64,000 nt of DNA, from positions 6,200,001 through 6,264,000 of the forward strand of contig CP119311.1 in NCBI GenBank assembly GCA_029202545.1, in the 5' to 3' direction. This DNA comes from Candidatus Pseudobacter hemicellulosilyticus. GTDB taxonomy: Bacteria; Bacteroidota; Bacteroidia; Chitinophagales; Chitinophagaceae. The notes under the pieces were generated by a model. It was not told the origin of the DNA. It made no database searches and worked only from the letters and a program-made list of their open reading frames with translations. Below are positions 54,701-61,776 of this stretch, piece after piece. A program made the translations under genes and the position numbers. Position 1 is the first letter of the stretch; each line of letters opens with the position of its first letter.

Positions 54701-54866
54701 CCAGTCCGGTGGTATCACCGGCCAGTCTTGCTTCTACGGTAACATTTTCAAGCGGGTTATCGTCATCGTCCAGCACAGTTCCTTTCATGACCGCTTTTTG
54801 AGCAACAGCCGACAGGCCGATCACCAGCAGGAGGCTCAATAGCATGAATTTTGACATCCTTTTCAT
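51783..54866 (-). CDS. SusC/RagA TonB-dependent transporter (Sus locus 3)
   Basis: The 1027-residue protein has a signal peptide (1-22, LLVIGLSAVAQ), a carboxypeptidase-regulatory-like domain (about 25-110, GTVLDDDDNPLENVTVEARL), the plug (DVVVMGYGTARKKDLTGAIG, VLKDAASASIYGARAAAGVV) and a barrel ending in SVLFGVNVKL. No STN domain is present although sigma and FecR genes lie directly upstream. It should import the ligand captured by the SusD protein. Confidence 0.93.
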   Translation of the reverse strand: MKRMSKFMLLSLLLVIGLSAVAQKAVMKGTVLDDDDNPLENVTVEARLAGDTTGLVTRTDDKGLFVFNNLKADRKYDFRFSSVGFEGYRIGSFLVVGGDNNSLLVRLKEQMKLLEDVVVMGYGTARKKDLTGAIGTVQGEELLERQTTQISSALQGILPGVTVTRSSSAPGAGATVRVRGITSMRNNGPLIIVDGVPVNSINDINPNDVENISVLKDAASASIYGARAAAGVVLITTKRGKGGKISIEYNYNHARDYASDMPDYADAVTYMKIVNEREWNQSGAVAGANEFSIYDEELINNYWALNKQNPDQYPNTDWVGLILKNNVPRQNHQLSFSKGGTRVSVAYDNVDGLFKNNLDWKRYMIRANNSINFAKWLEATVDIQLRATDAINPVFSPSNQMRYAAPVYAGLYSDGRMAGGKDGTNPYGLMMEGGRVKTSNYLFNGKFALNLKPIKDVTVTGVFAPIYNFEKAKSFSNRVPYYAQWDETEVSGYLEGSNNQNLVEDRNDNHSYTTQVFANYNKSFGGHNLNLMAGYEGYYYFYESVMASRNQFALPYYPYLTAGPGDLKDNDGDAYENAYKSAFGRIMYNWKSKYLFQLNVRRDGSSRFHQDHRWGTFPSMSAGWVVSEESFVKNNLPFISSLKLRGSWGQLGDERIGNYTYQSYIEFNNPTLYVGSTPSAVQGASAYQYAIKNNTWETTTTTNIGIDLGLFNDRLHVTGDYYRKNTKDMLIQVNIPLFMGYTDPYQNVGEMQTKGWDLNLGWQDKIGELSYGVNVNVFDYKSVMGYIRNTQQDNKSDWTLVREGDEYLSYYGYLSDGIYQVGDELGATTSSVVGPGDVRYKDISGPDGKPDGIINDYDRVALGGSLPRFNFGGRLNLEYKGFDFMLIFQGVGKTNSIMTTQMSQPVRGDWYNVPQIIVGNYWSHYNTEEQNRKVSYPRIMRDANANNYAASDFWLFDGSYFRIKNISLGYTLPQNTISRLHLNNVRFYVSLQDFFTRSKFPKGWDPEVSSTGYPITKSVLFGVNVKL

Positions 54867-54956
54867 TGTATTACGTACTTAGGTTTAGTTATTTTTTGGG
54901 CAAAAGGGTTGCTGTATGCCTGTACTGGCATATCCGTATATGAAATATTGTATTGA

Positions 54957-56093
54957 TTAAGGTTTACGCTGGATCAGCATTTTTCCATCCTGTTCTGTTA
55001 GCGACAGGTCGTTCATGGTGCAGATGAGCTTCAACATTTTCTGGTAGCTATCGGTTGATCTGAATGATCCGCTGAAAGTGAGCGATTGTATTTCTTCCGG
55101 GTTGTATTGGATATTGATATGGTATTGCTTGCTCAGCTGATCGAAAATTTGTTGTAGGGGCGCCCGGTTGAATTCCAGTCCATTGGTGCTGGCTGTTTCT
55201 TCTGTTTTTGGCTGTACCGGAACATCCTTTTTGGGTGCGGCTTTGGCCAGCACAGGAGTCAGCAGCTTTTGTTGTTTTGAAGCAAAGTTCATGACCAGTT
55301 CTTCACCGGCTTGGAGGTAGGTTTCGCCGGGGAAGGCGGGTTGGGTTACGTTTAGCTCGCTTGCTGTGTTGGCGTTGGTAGCTACGTCCGTTGTATTGCC
55401 TGGATTTGCTGCTTTCGTAGCTTTGGGTCTGACCACTACCCTACCCTCGATGAGTTTGATGCTGATGGTGCTATCAGACCGGGTAGAGACCAGGAATTCA
55501 GTTCCTAAGGCGGTGGTGGTGCATTCACCGGCGGTCACAGCAAAAGGATGGTTTTTAGATTTGGCTACTTTGAAATAGGCGTTCCCCTGGAGCTGGATAT
55601 TTCTATCCGTGCTATCGAAGGGGGTATAGTAGCTGATGGTTGATCCTGGATACAGGGTAACCACTGAGCCGTCCTGGAGATGGAGTTGTTGAGGTGCTGT
55701 GCCGGCATTGGATGATTGGGTCAATAAGCGGATGGCTGCTGTTGGCTTTATTTCCGCTATTGGTGCATTACCCTGGGGAACCAGGTACCGGAAGCCTGCT
55801 ACTGAAACCATGATCAGTACAGCGGCGGCAGCCACCCATCTGAGTTTCCTCAATTTGATGACCTTGGCTTGCTGTTGTTGCCCGATCTGTGCATGTAATT
55901 GAGACAGGATAGTTGTAGAGGTAGCCGAATCCAGCAGCTCAACCGGCAGCTGGGCGTTATTCCTGTACTGGCTTTCCAGGAAAGCCTGGAAAGCAGCTTC
56001 ATTCTCCTTCAATAGTGCGAACAGTTCTTTTCGCTCCTGATTGGCGGTATTTCCTTCCCAGAACTTCCGTATTAAATATTCAATTCTTTCCAT
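54957..56093 (-). CDS. FecR-family anti-sigma factor (Sus locus 3)
   Basis: The 378-residue protein has a cytoplasmic N-terminus (MERIEYLIRKFWEGN), a membrane helix near 87-103 (WVAAAAVLIMVSVAGFRYLV), a periplasmic FecR domain (about 135-265, LQDGSVVTLYPGSTISYYTP, LQGNAYFKVAKSKNHPFAVT) and a C-terminal DUF4974 module (GLEFNRAPLQQIFDQLSKQY). A Thr/Ala/Asn-rich linker precedes the last module. It sits between the sigma and SusC genes. Confidence 0.92.
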   Translation of the reverse strand: MERIEYLIRKFWEGNTANQERKELFALLKENEAAFQAFLESQYRNNAQLPVELLDSATSTTILSQLHAQIGQQQQAKVIKLRKLRWVAAAAVLIMVSVAGFRYLVPQGNAPIAEIKPTAAIRLLTQSSNAGTAPQQLHLQDGSVVTLYPGSTISYYTPFDSTDRNIQLQGNAYFKVAKSKNHPFAVTAGECTTTALGTEFLVSTRSDSTISIKLIEGRVVVRPKATKAANPGNTTDVATNANTASELNVTQPAFPGETYLQAGEELVMNFASKQQKLLTPVLAKAAPKKDVPVQPKTEETASTNGLEFNRAPLQQIFDQLSKQYHINIQYNPEEIQSLTFSGSFRSTDSYQKMLKLICTMNDLSLTEQDGKMLIQRKP

Positions 56094-56202
56094 TGGTTAT
56101 AGTAAAGACGTGGGTGGTTGTCTTTAAGGGATAATATCCTGTGTTACCTAAATGTTACCAATAGAAATTCTTCGTGGAATGCGCTGCTGGTGGGAATATG
56201 AG

Positions 56203-56218
56203 TTGGGACGAACCAAGG
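56203..56218 (-). repeat. Dispersed repeat CCTTGGTTCGTCCCAA, copy 3 (inverted)
   Basis: An exact inverted copy of 6099-6114, in the 173-base gap between the FecR and sigma genes of locus 3. The match with copy 1 extends to 18 bases (TTCC at the start). Confidence 0.7.
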
Positions 56219-56266
56219 AAGCTGGCTTAGGTGCGCGTAGTTTGCTGTTGGCAGTAGGTAAGCTGC

Positions 56267-56875
56267 TCAAGATCCTGCCAGGACGGCAATCAAGCCCAGC
56301 ACTGTAATTGATTCTTTCCTGATCCGCTGGTTATTTACATAAGACCTGATCATGGCAGTAGACTGCTTCAGGTAATCCTTAACGGACTGCACGGAAATCC
56401 CAAGCATACTGGCTACTTCATCATAGCTCCGACCTTCGTAATGGCAGAGTTTGAAGACTTCTCTTTTCCTGCTTGGGAGCGTGTCTACGGCTTCATGGAG
56501 TAAAGCCAGCTGGAGGGAGTAGGTCTGTTCTGTATGGGTGGAGGATTCATCGGCCAGCAGGGTATTTTCTATGATTTCGTCCAGGCCGGTAGTGGTGAGC
56601 TTGATAATAGCCCGCAGATGGCTGATAGCTTTATTGTAGCTGACAACAAATAACCAGGAGCCAATATTTTCCGTGTTACCGAGCTGTTCCCGCTTATTCC
56701 ATAAGGTCATAAAGACTTCCTGCAGAATATCCTGGGCAGAATCCGGAACCGACACCACCTTGAATATATTAGCATAGATCCGCTGATGATACTTATGGTA
56801 TAAGTAATTAAAAGCCTCAATATCTCCCCGCGCCAGATCCTTCAAAACGCTGATCTCGTCAGTGTAACAACTCAT
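56267..56875 (-). CDS. FecI-type ECF sigma factor (Sus locus 3)
   Basis: The 202-residue protein has sigma region 2 (about 15-90, FNYLYHKYHQRIYANIFKVV, DSAQDILQEVFMTLWNKREQ) and region 4 (about 130-185, LPSRKREVFKLCHYEGRSYD, EVASMLGISVQSVKDYLKQS). It ends in a hydrophobic tail, ESITVLGLIAVLAGS, which is unusual for a sigma factor and could touch the membrane or the anti-sigma. It is the first gene of locus 3, followed 173 bases later by FecR. Confidence 0.93.
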   Translation of the reverse strand: MSCYTDEISVLKDLARGDIEAFNYLYHKYHQRIYANIFKVVSVPDSAQDILQEVFMTLWNKREQLGNTENIGSWLFVVSYNKAISHLRAIIKLTTTGLDEIIENTLLADESSTHTEQTYSLQLALLHEAVDTLPSRKREVFKLCHYEGRSYDEVASMLGISVQSVKDYLKQSTAMIRSYVNNQRIRKESITVLGLIAVLAGS

Positions 56876-56995
56876 TAGGGTGTTGCTCTTTTAGTTGTTG
56901 TCATGCCCTGCCGGGCAGTGAAAGCGGGTGCAAATTAGTTTGTTTAGGCGGGGTTGCAGTTTATGGAATTGTGAAGTTTTGGAAACCTGTCAGTG

Positions 56996-57484
56996 CTACC
57001 TGCGATTACCTTCGTGATCATAAGCCTCCAACGTCCAGCCAATCATAACTGTCTTCACCCAACCGGCAAAAGAATCGTGCGTTATTTCAGGAACATCTTC
57101 CGCTGTGTACTCATAATCATGTTGCCAGAAAACAACCAGGCAGGACCTATCCCCATGGCTCCGGGTATCAAAACAATAATGATTACCGAAGCCATCGGGG
57201 GAAAATGGTACCAGGTAATCATACATCTCGTTTTCGACAGCTGTATGCTCGAAGATATATAGTTCGTCCAGGGAGTCGGTAGCAGACGCTCCCACCCCAT
57301 ACACGGTACTTCCCATTAAACTACAACCATTGGTAACCAGTAGCAGCTCAATATAATCCTGGGGTAATTTCAGTCCATATCGCTCTTCAAATTTTTCTAT
57401 ATCCACCCTGTCGGCCGGTGCCTCTTTGGTGAATATTCTATCGGAAAACTGGAAAAGAGCCTGTATTACTTCCTGAATGTTCAT
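56996..57484 (-). CDS. SMI1/KNR4 (SUKH) family protein
   Basis: The 162-residue protein shows the SUKH pattern: an N-terminal helix, DIEKFEERYGLKLPQDYIEL, then LLVTNGCSLMGSTVYGV and a later LVPFSPDGFGNHYCFDT with the conserved aromatic and glycine residues. In bacteria these proteins are most often immunity proteins of polymorphic toxin systems. No toxin gene is visible nearby, so it may be an orphan immunity protein or a housekeeping relative. Confidence 0.85.
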   Translation of the reverse strand: MNIQEVIQALFQFSDRIFTKEAPADRVDIEKFEERYGLKLPQDYIELLLVTNGCSLMGSTVYGVGASATDSLDELYIFEHTAVENEMYDYLVPFSPDGFGNHYCFDTRSHGDRSCLVVFWQHDYEYTAEDVPEITHDSFAGWVKTVMIGWTLEAYDHEGNRR

Positions 57485-57591
57485 TATTAGTCTTTTTGTA
57501 TTGCAGGAATAAAGTTAAGGATTGGGGTTATTCAAATTGCCAGAGGCAGAAATAGTTAGTTACCAATAATTTTTACATCGCTTATCCATTT

Positions 57592-57621
57592 TTGGTACTC
57601 CCCGGGAGTCTCTTACTTTTG
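57592..57621 (+). promoter_or_regulatory. Promoter of the GH92 gene
   Basis: TTG (57592-57594), 19 bases, then TACTTTTG (57614-57621) fits the Bacteroidota TTG/TAnnTTTG pattern. It leaves a leader of about 85 bases before the ATG at 57714. Confidence 0.55.
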
Positions 57622-57713
57622 AACCTGGGCAGTTTGTATCTTAGCGTAAATGGCAACATTCCGAAACAATCGCTGCCAAATGAAAATGCTCACCTTATTA
57701 TAATTTCACTACT

Positions 57714-59816
57714 ATGATCTCACGAACCTTTTTCCTTTTTGCCACGATTGCAGGGCTGCTATTCCTGCCCAATCCATCTCCTGCCCAGGAATCCCTTGCC
57801 GACCAGGTAGACCTGTTTATGGGTGTACACGGTAACAGCAACTGCGTCATCGGACCGCAGCTTCCACATGGTTCTATCAACCCATCTCCCCAAACTCCCA
57901 AAGGGAAACATGGTGGTTATGTAGAGGATCAGCCGATCAGGGGTTTTGGTCAGCTGCATGTATCTGGCACAGGATGGGGTCGTTACGGCCAGGTGTTACT
58001 TTCTCCCCAGACTGGTTTTTCTGCCGCTGAGGACGGGCATGATTCGCCCAAATCTTCCGAAACGGCTACGCCCTATTACTATAGTGTAGTGCTGGACCGC
58101 TATGGCATCAAAGCCGAACTGGCCCCCACCCACCATTGCGCCATTTACCGTTTTACTTATTCCAAAGCCGGAGCAGCCAATTTATTACTGGACATCGCCC
58201 ATAATATTCCCCGCGACATTGCCCCGGAAGTTAAAGGGGAGTTCCTTGGCGGACAGATAGCACATGATCCCAAAACCAACAGCCTCTCCGGATGGGGCGA
58301 ATACGCCGGAGGATTTGGCAGCGGTCTCCCCTATCGCGTGTACTTTGCCATTACCATTGGTAGCCGGGTGCAGAAGGTCCAGATCAGCAACAAAGACTCC
58401 AGCTCCCTGTATGCGCAGATCCAATTTCCGGCCAACACAACAACGGTGGATGTCCGGGTAGGCATATCCCTGAAAAGTGTAGCCAATGCCCGGCAGTACC
58501 TTGCTGTCGAAACAGGCAGCGCAGCCCTGGAAACTGTGAAGGCAAAAGCGAAGGCATTATGGGAAGAAACCTTGTCGGCCATTACTATTACCTGCGGTAC
58601 GCCTGCGGAAAAGCGGCTCTTCTACACCGCCCTCTACCATAGTTTTGTTATGCCCAGGGACCGTACCGGCGATAATCCGCACTGGGAAAGCCAACAGCCC
58701 CACCTGGACGACCACTACTGCGTATGGGATACCTGGCGAACCAAGTACCCGCTGATGGTCCTGTTGCAGGAAAGCTTTGTCAGCAATACCATCAACTCCT
58801 TTATTGACCGTTTTGAACACCTCGGCGTATGCAATCCCACCTTCACCAGCTCGCTGGACTGGGATCAGAAGCAGGGTGGTGACGACGTAGACAATATCAT
58901 TGCCGATGCCATTGTAAAAAACGTCAAAGGATTCGACCAGGAAAAAGCTTACCGACTGCTACTATGGAATGCCCGGAACGCCAGGCATCCGGAATACCGT
59001 CAACTGGGCTGGATGCCTGAGACCGGTAAACTGATGGGCTGCAGCTATGGAATGGAATATGCCTATAACGATTTCTGTACGGCGCAGGTAGCAGCGCTGC
59101 TGCAGGACAGCGCCAACGCACACTCACTACTGCAGCGCTCCGGCAGTTGGGAGCAGCTTTTCAATTCAGCCCTCAACAGCCGCGGGTTTAGCGGCTTCGT
59201 AGGTCCTAAAAAAACTGATGGTACCTGGATCAATATAGACCCCGCCAAATTCTACGGCTCCTGGGTAGAATATTTCTATGAAGGCAATTCCTGGGGGTAT
59301 ACGCTTTTTACGCCTCATGCCTTTGACCGGCTGATCCAGCTGTGCGGCGGTGAAGAAAAGATGATCCAGCGCCTCAGCTATGGCTTCGACAACAAACTGA
59401 TTGACCTGGGCAACGAACCGGGATTTCTTGCTCCCTTTATTTTCAGCCATTGCCACAGGCCCGATCTTACCAGCAAATATGTAAACCATATCAGGAGCAG
59501 CAGCTTTTCCTTACAGAAAGGGTATCCTGACAATGAGGATAGCGGCGCCATGGGTTCCTGGTATGTCTTTACCTCTATAGGTCTTTTCCCCAATGCCGGC
59601 CAGGATTTTTATTACCTGCTGCCGCCTGCTTTTTGCAATAGTGTAGTAAAGATGGAAAATGGTAAGAAGATCAGGATAGAAACCATCCGCGCACAACCGG
59701 AGGATGATACTGTTGAGACCATTCTCCTTAACGGTAAACCACTGGATAAACCTGTTGTCTATCATCGTGATCTCGCAGATGGAGCTACCATTACTTTTAA
59801 GTTCAAAGGCAATTGA
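57714..59816 (+). CDS. GH92-family exo-alpha-mannosidase
   Basis: The 700-residue protein has a signal peptide (about 1-24) and the GH92 two-domain layout. The N-terminal beta-sandwich opens VDLFMGVHGNSNCVIGPQLP. The catalytic (alpha/alpha)6 barrel has motifs WDTWRTKYPLMVLLQ, GNSWGYTLFTPH, LGNEPGFLAPFIFSH and DNEDSGAMGSWYVFTSIGLF. GH92 enzymes are calcium-dependent mannosidases on alpha-linked mannose. The opening motif differs from the common NPFIGTGG form, so it belongs to a divergent subgroup. It is not next to a Sus cluster; the GH125 mannosidase is about 52 kb away. Confidence 0.92.
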   Translation: MISRTFFLFATIAGLLFLPNPSPAQESLADQVDLFMGVHGNSNCVIGPQLPHGSINPSPQTPKGKHGGYVEDQPIRGFGQLHVSGTGWGRYGQVLLSPQTGFSAAEDGHDSPKSSETATPYYYSVVLDRYGIKAELAPTHHCAIYRFTYSKAGAANLLLDIAHNIPRDIAPEVKGEFLGGQIAHDPKTNSLSGWGEYAGGFGSGLPYRVYFAITIGSRVQKVQISNKDSSSLYAQIQFPANTTTVDVRVGISLKSVANARQYLAVETGSAALETVKAKAKALWEETLSAITITCGTPAEKRLFYTALYHSFVMPRDRTGDNPHWESQQPHLDDHYCVWDTWRTKYPLMVLLQESFVSNTINSFIDRFEHLGVCNPTFTSSLDWDQKQGGDDVDNIIADAIVKNVKGFDQEKAYRLLLWNARNARHPEYRQLGWMPETGKLMGCSYGMEYAYNDFCTAQVAALLQDSANAHSLLQRSGSWEQLFNSALNSRGFSGFVGPKKTDGTWINIDPAKFYGSWVEYFYEGNSWGYTLFTPHAFDRLIQLCGGEEKMIQRLSYGFDNKLIDLGNEPGFLAPFIFSHCHRPDLTSKYVNHIRSSSFSLQKGYPDNEDSGAMGSWYVFTSIGLFPNAGQDFYYLLPPAFCNSVVKMENGKKIRIETIRAQPEDDTVETILLNGKPLDKPVVYHRDLADGATITFKFKGN

Positions 59817-59823
59817 TGGCTCC

Positions 59824-60186
59824 TTAGGACAGCAGCACTACTACCAAAGCGATTATTGCAGGAAGTGCCTGCACAAAGAAGATCTTTCGGGATGCCGTCA
59901 AGGCCCCGAATAAACCTGCTACAATAACACAGGTGAGGAAGAAAATACGAATATTATCAGACCAGGTAGTATCCTGTATAAAAAAGGACCAGACAAGCCC
60001 TGCTGCAAGAAAACCATTGTAAAGCCCCTGATTGGCTGCTAATCCTTTGGTGGGTTTAAATAGTTCCGCCGGCAATGTTTTAAATGTTTTCTTTCCAACG
60101 GTCTCCCAGGCAAACATTTCCATCCAGAGGATATATAGATGTTCGAGGGCAACAAATGCGGTAAGGATGATTGCTAATGTACCCAT
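59824..60186 (-). CDS. DUF1304 small membrane protein
   Basis: The 120-residue protein has four hydrophobic helices and the DUF1304 pattern: an N-terminal EHLYILWMEMFAWET segment, KGLAANQGLYNGFLAAGLVW, and a last hydrophobic pair. Its function is unknown. It is convergent with the GH92 gene, with only seven bases between stops. Confidence 0.85.
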   Translation of the reverse strand: MGTLAIILTAFVALEHLYILWMEMFAWETVGKKTFKTLPAELFKPTKGLAANQGLYNGFLAAGLVWSFFIQDTTWSDNIRIFFLTCVIVAGLFGALTASRKIFFVQALPAIIALVVVLLS

Positions 60187-60430
60187 TGTATAAGCAGTAT
60201 GAGTTATAGAATTAGTTACGAGTAGAACTACCTGTTTGTCTATTTTAAAGATAACAAAAATCCATGATCGTACTGCTAACAGGCAGGGCAGGCTTCGGAT
60301 TGTTGCGCATTCATTTGATTTATTACAGTGCCTGCTACCCTTTTGTTCCTACCCGGCAGTACCTTACATTTGATGCTGGCCCAATGGTCAATGGGCCAAA
60401 GGCGTCTTTCCTAAACTAATCGCGGACATA

Positions 60431-60556
60431 ATGAAACGCACCGTGTATTTGATCTTAGCTTTGCTTACCTGCAGTGCCTGTAAGCAGAACAATAAGACAG
60501 CAACAACAACCAGTACTATGACAATAACAGCAGAGTATAATACTCCCCTGATTTAA
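60431..60556 (+). CDS. Short lipoprotein-like frame truncated by an IS
   Basis: A 41-codon frame begins MKRTVYLILALLTCSACKQN with a convincing lipobox (Cys14 or Cys17) and runs in frame into the interrupted XRE gene, ending in the IS at a TAA (60554-60556). The lipoprotein head is probably a remnant fused by deletion to the regulator, or a small lipoprotein whose own end is lost. Its expression is unproven. Confidence 0.35.
   Translation: MKRTVYLILALLTCSACKQNNKTATTTSTMTITAEYNTPLI
60536..60539 (+). repeat. Target-site duplication, left copy (TATA)
   Basis: TATA directly before the IS left end. The right copy is at 61773-61776. A four-base duplication fits IS3-family insertion. Confidence 0.7.
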
Positions 60557-60586
60557 GACCACCAGGCTGGATATTTAAGTTATAAA

Positions 60587-61357
60587 TCAAGCAGCTTGCT
60601 GCAAAGATCTTTGATATCGTTCATTGGGTGTTTCACAGGTGGTATGATGAATTTTGTCATGATAGTAGCCGATATGGTTTTGAACTCCTTCTAACAGTTC
60701 AAAACCATCTTCGGCGGGATTTAAGTAGACATAATCGTATTTCAAGGATTTCCAGAAACGTTCAATCCACACATTATCGAGGGCTCTCCCTTTCCCATCC
60801 ATAGATGCAAGTATTTGTTCCCCCTCGAGATACTGTGTCCATACGGCACTGGTATATTGACAACCCTGATCAGAATTGATGATCTCTGGCTTGCCATGTT
60901 GGAGTATTGCGTCTTGCAGTACTTCTTTACACCAGGTGGCTGCTAAAGAGTTACTGATGCCCCATCCAACAATCCGGCGGCTGTATATATCCATGATCGC
61001 CGTCAGATACATAAATCCTGTACGCATTGGGATATAAGTGATGTCGGTCGACCAAACTTGATTGGCACGGGTAATCTTCATCCCTTTGAGCAAATACGGT
61101 TTTATAAACTGCTTCAATCCTTGCTTCGTCAGATTCTTTCGGCGGTAAATAGTCTGGCGTCCCATTATTTTCAACAAGCGCCTGATCCGCTTGGGGCCAA
61201 CCTGGTAGCCTTTGTTGCGAAAATAGTAAACCAGCGATACTACACCTTCCGTTGGATGCATAGTCAGGTGCTTATCCATGATCTCCATCATCTTAATGTT
61301 CTCCGGCTTCTCTCCAATAGGTTTATAATACAGTGTACTGCGGTTTACTGTAAGCAA
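60587..61357 (-). CDS. IS3-family transposase OrfB (integrase core)
   Basis: This is the DDE (rve) catalytic part, 256 residues as annotated from a TTG at 61357. The first Asp is in VWSTDITYIPM, the second in EIINSDQGCQYTSAVW and the Glu in WIERFWKSLKYDYVY. An N-terminal HTH_21-like segment (HPTEGVVSLVYYFRNKGYQV) precedes it. The frame stays open upstream in the -1 frame of orfA to the slippery run at 61443-61450, so the natural product is probably an OrfAB fusion made by -1 frameshifting. Confidence 0.93.
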   Translation of the reverse strand: MLTVNRSTLYYKPIGEKPENIKMMEIMDKHLTMHPTEGVVSLVYYFRNKGYQVGPKRIRRLLKIMGRQTIYRRKNLTKQGLKQFIKPYLLKGMKITRANQVWSTDITYIPMRTGFMYLTAIMDIYSRRIVGWGISNSLAATWCKEVLQDAILQHGKPEIINSDQGCQYTSAVWTQYLEGEQILASMDGKGRALDNVWIERFWKSLKYDYVYLNPAEDGFELLEGVQNHIGYYHDKIHHTTCETPNERYQRSLQQAA

Positions 61358-61419
61358 TTCACACTGCCGGCGAACAGATATTTGCTTGGTACGTGGATTG
61401 ACAAGGCTGGCCCGATCGG

Positions 61420-61710
61420 CTACCCCCCAAGTTTCTTGAAGCTTTTTTTTAAGAACTCATTCTCTACCTTGAGCTGCCCGATTTGGGCATATAACTCCTG
61501 GGTATCTACGGAGGGCTCCTCTGTCTTATCAGGCTTTTCAAAGGCCGCACTCATATTAGCCAAGAATTCGGCCTTCCAGCGTGCGATAATAACCTGGTTC
61601 ACCTCGTATTTTGTGGCCAGCTCTGCGAGCGTAACCTGCCCCTTAATTGCTTCCAGAGCCACTTTGGCTTTGAAGGAAGGACTGAATTTTCTTCGTGTTT
61701 GCTTTTTCAT
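61420..61710 (-). CDS. IS3-family transposase OrfA (helix-turn-helix)
   Basis: The 96-residue protein starts MKKQTRRKFSPSFKAKVALE, continues with an HTH (TLAELATKYEVNQVIIARWK) and ends with a leucine-rich coil (LYAQIGQLKVENEFLKKSF). It supplies the DNA-binding part of the transposase. Near its end the minus strand contains a run of eight A followed by G (61443-61450), the site where ribosomes can slip by -1 into orfB. Confidence 0.93.
   Translation of the reverse strand: MKKQTRRKFSPSFKAKVALEAIKGQVTLAELATKYEVNQVIIARWKAEFLANMSAAFEKPDKTEEPSVDTQELYAQIGQLKVENEFLKKSFKKLGG
61443..61450 (-). promoter_or_regulatory. Slippery run for -1 frameshift in the IS
   Basis: Eight consecutive A on the minus strand, then G, within the codons for LKKS of OrfA. 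The -1 frame continues as KLQETWGVADRASLVNPRTK into OrfB without a stop. Confidence 0.75.
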
Positions 61711-61772
61711 TCGAGCTTGTTAAATTACTGAATATTTTTAACTAAGCCCGTGGTCCGATTTTAAGGGAGTAT

Positions 61773-61776
61773 TATA
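61773..61776 (+). repeat. Target-site duplication, right copy (TATA)
   Basis: TATA directly after the IS right end, matching 60536-60539. Confidence 0.7.

Larger units (their letters stand above)
60540..61772 (-). mobile_element. IS3-family insertion sequence
   Basis: A 1233-bp element carries orfA and orfB on the minus strand and imperfect terminal inverted repeats: left end ATACTCCCCTGATTTAAGAC, right end (reverse complement) ATACTCCCTTAAAATCGGAC, matching in about 17 of 24 positions. It is flanked by a TATA duplication. The ends lack the TG...CA seen in many IS3 relatives, so the exact boundary could shift by a base or two. The restored host frame supports these limits. Confidence 0.85.
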
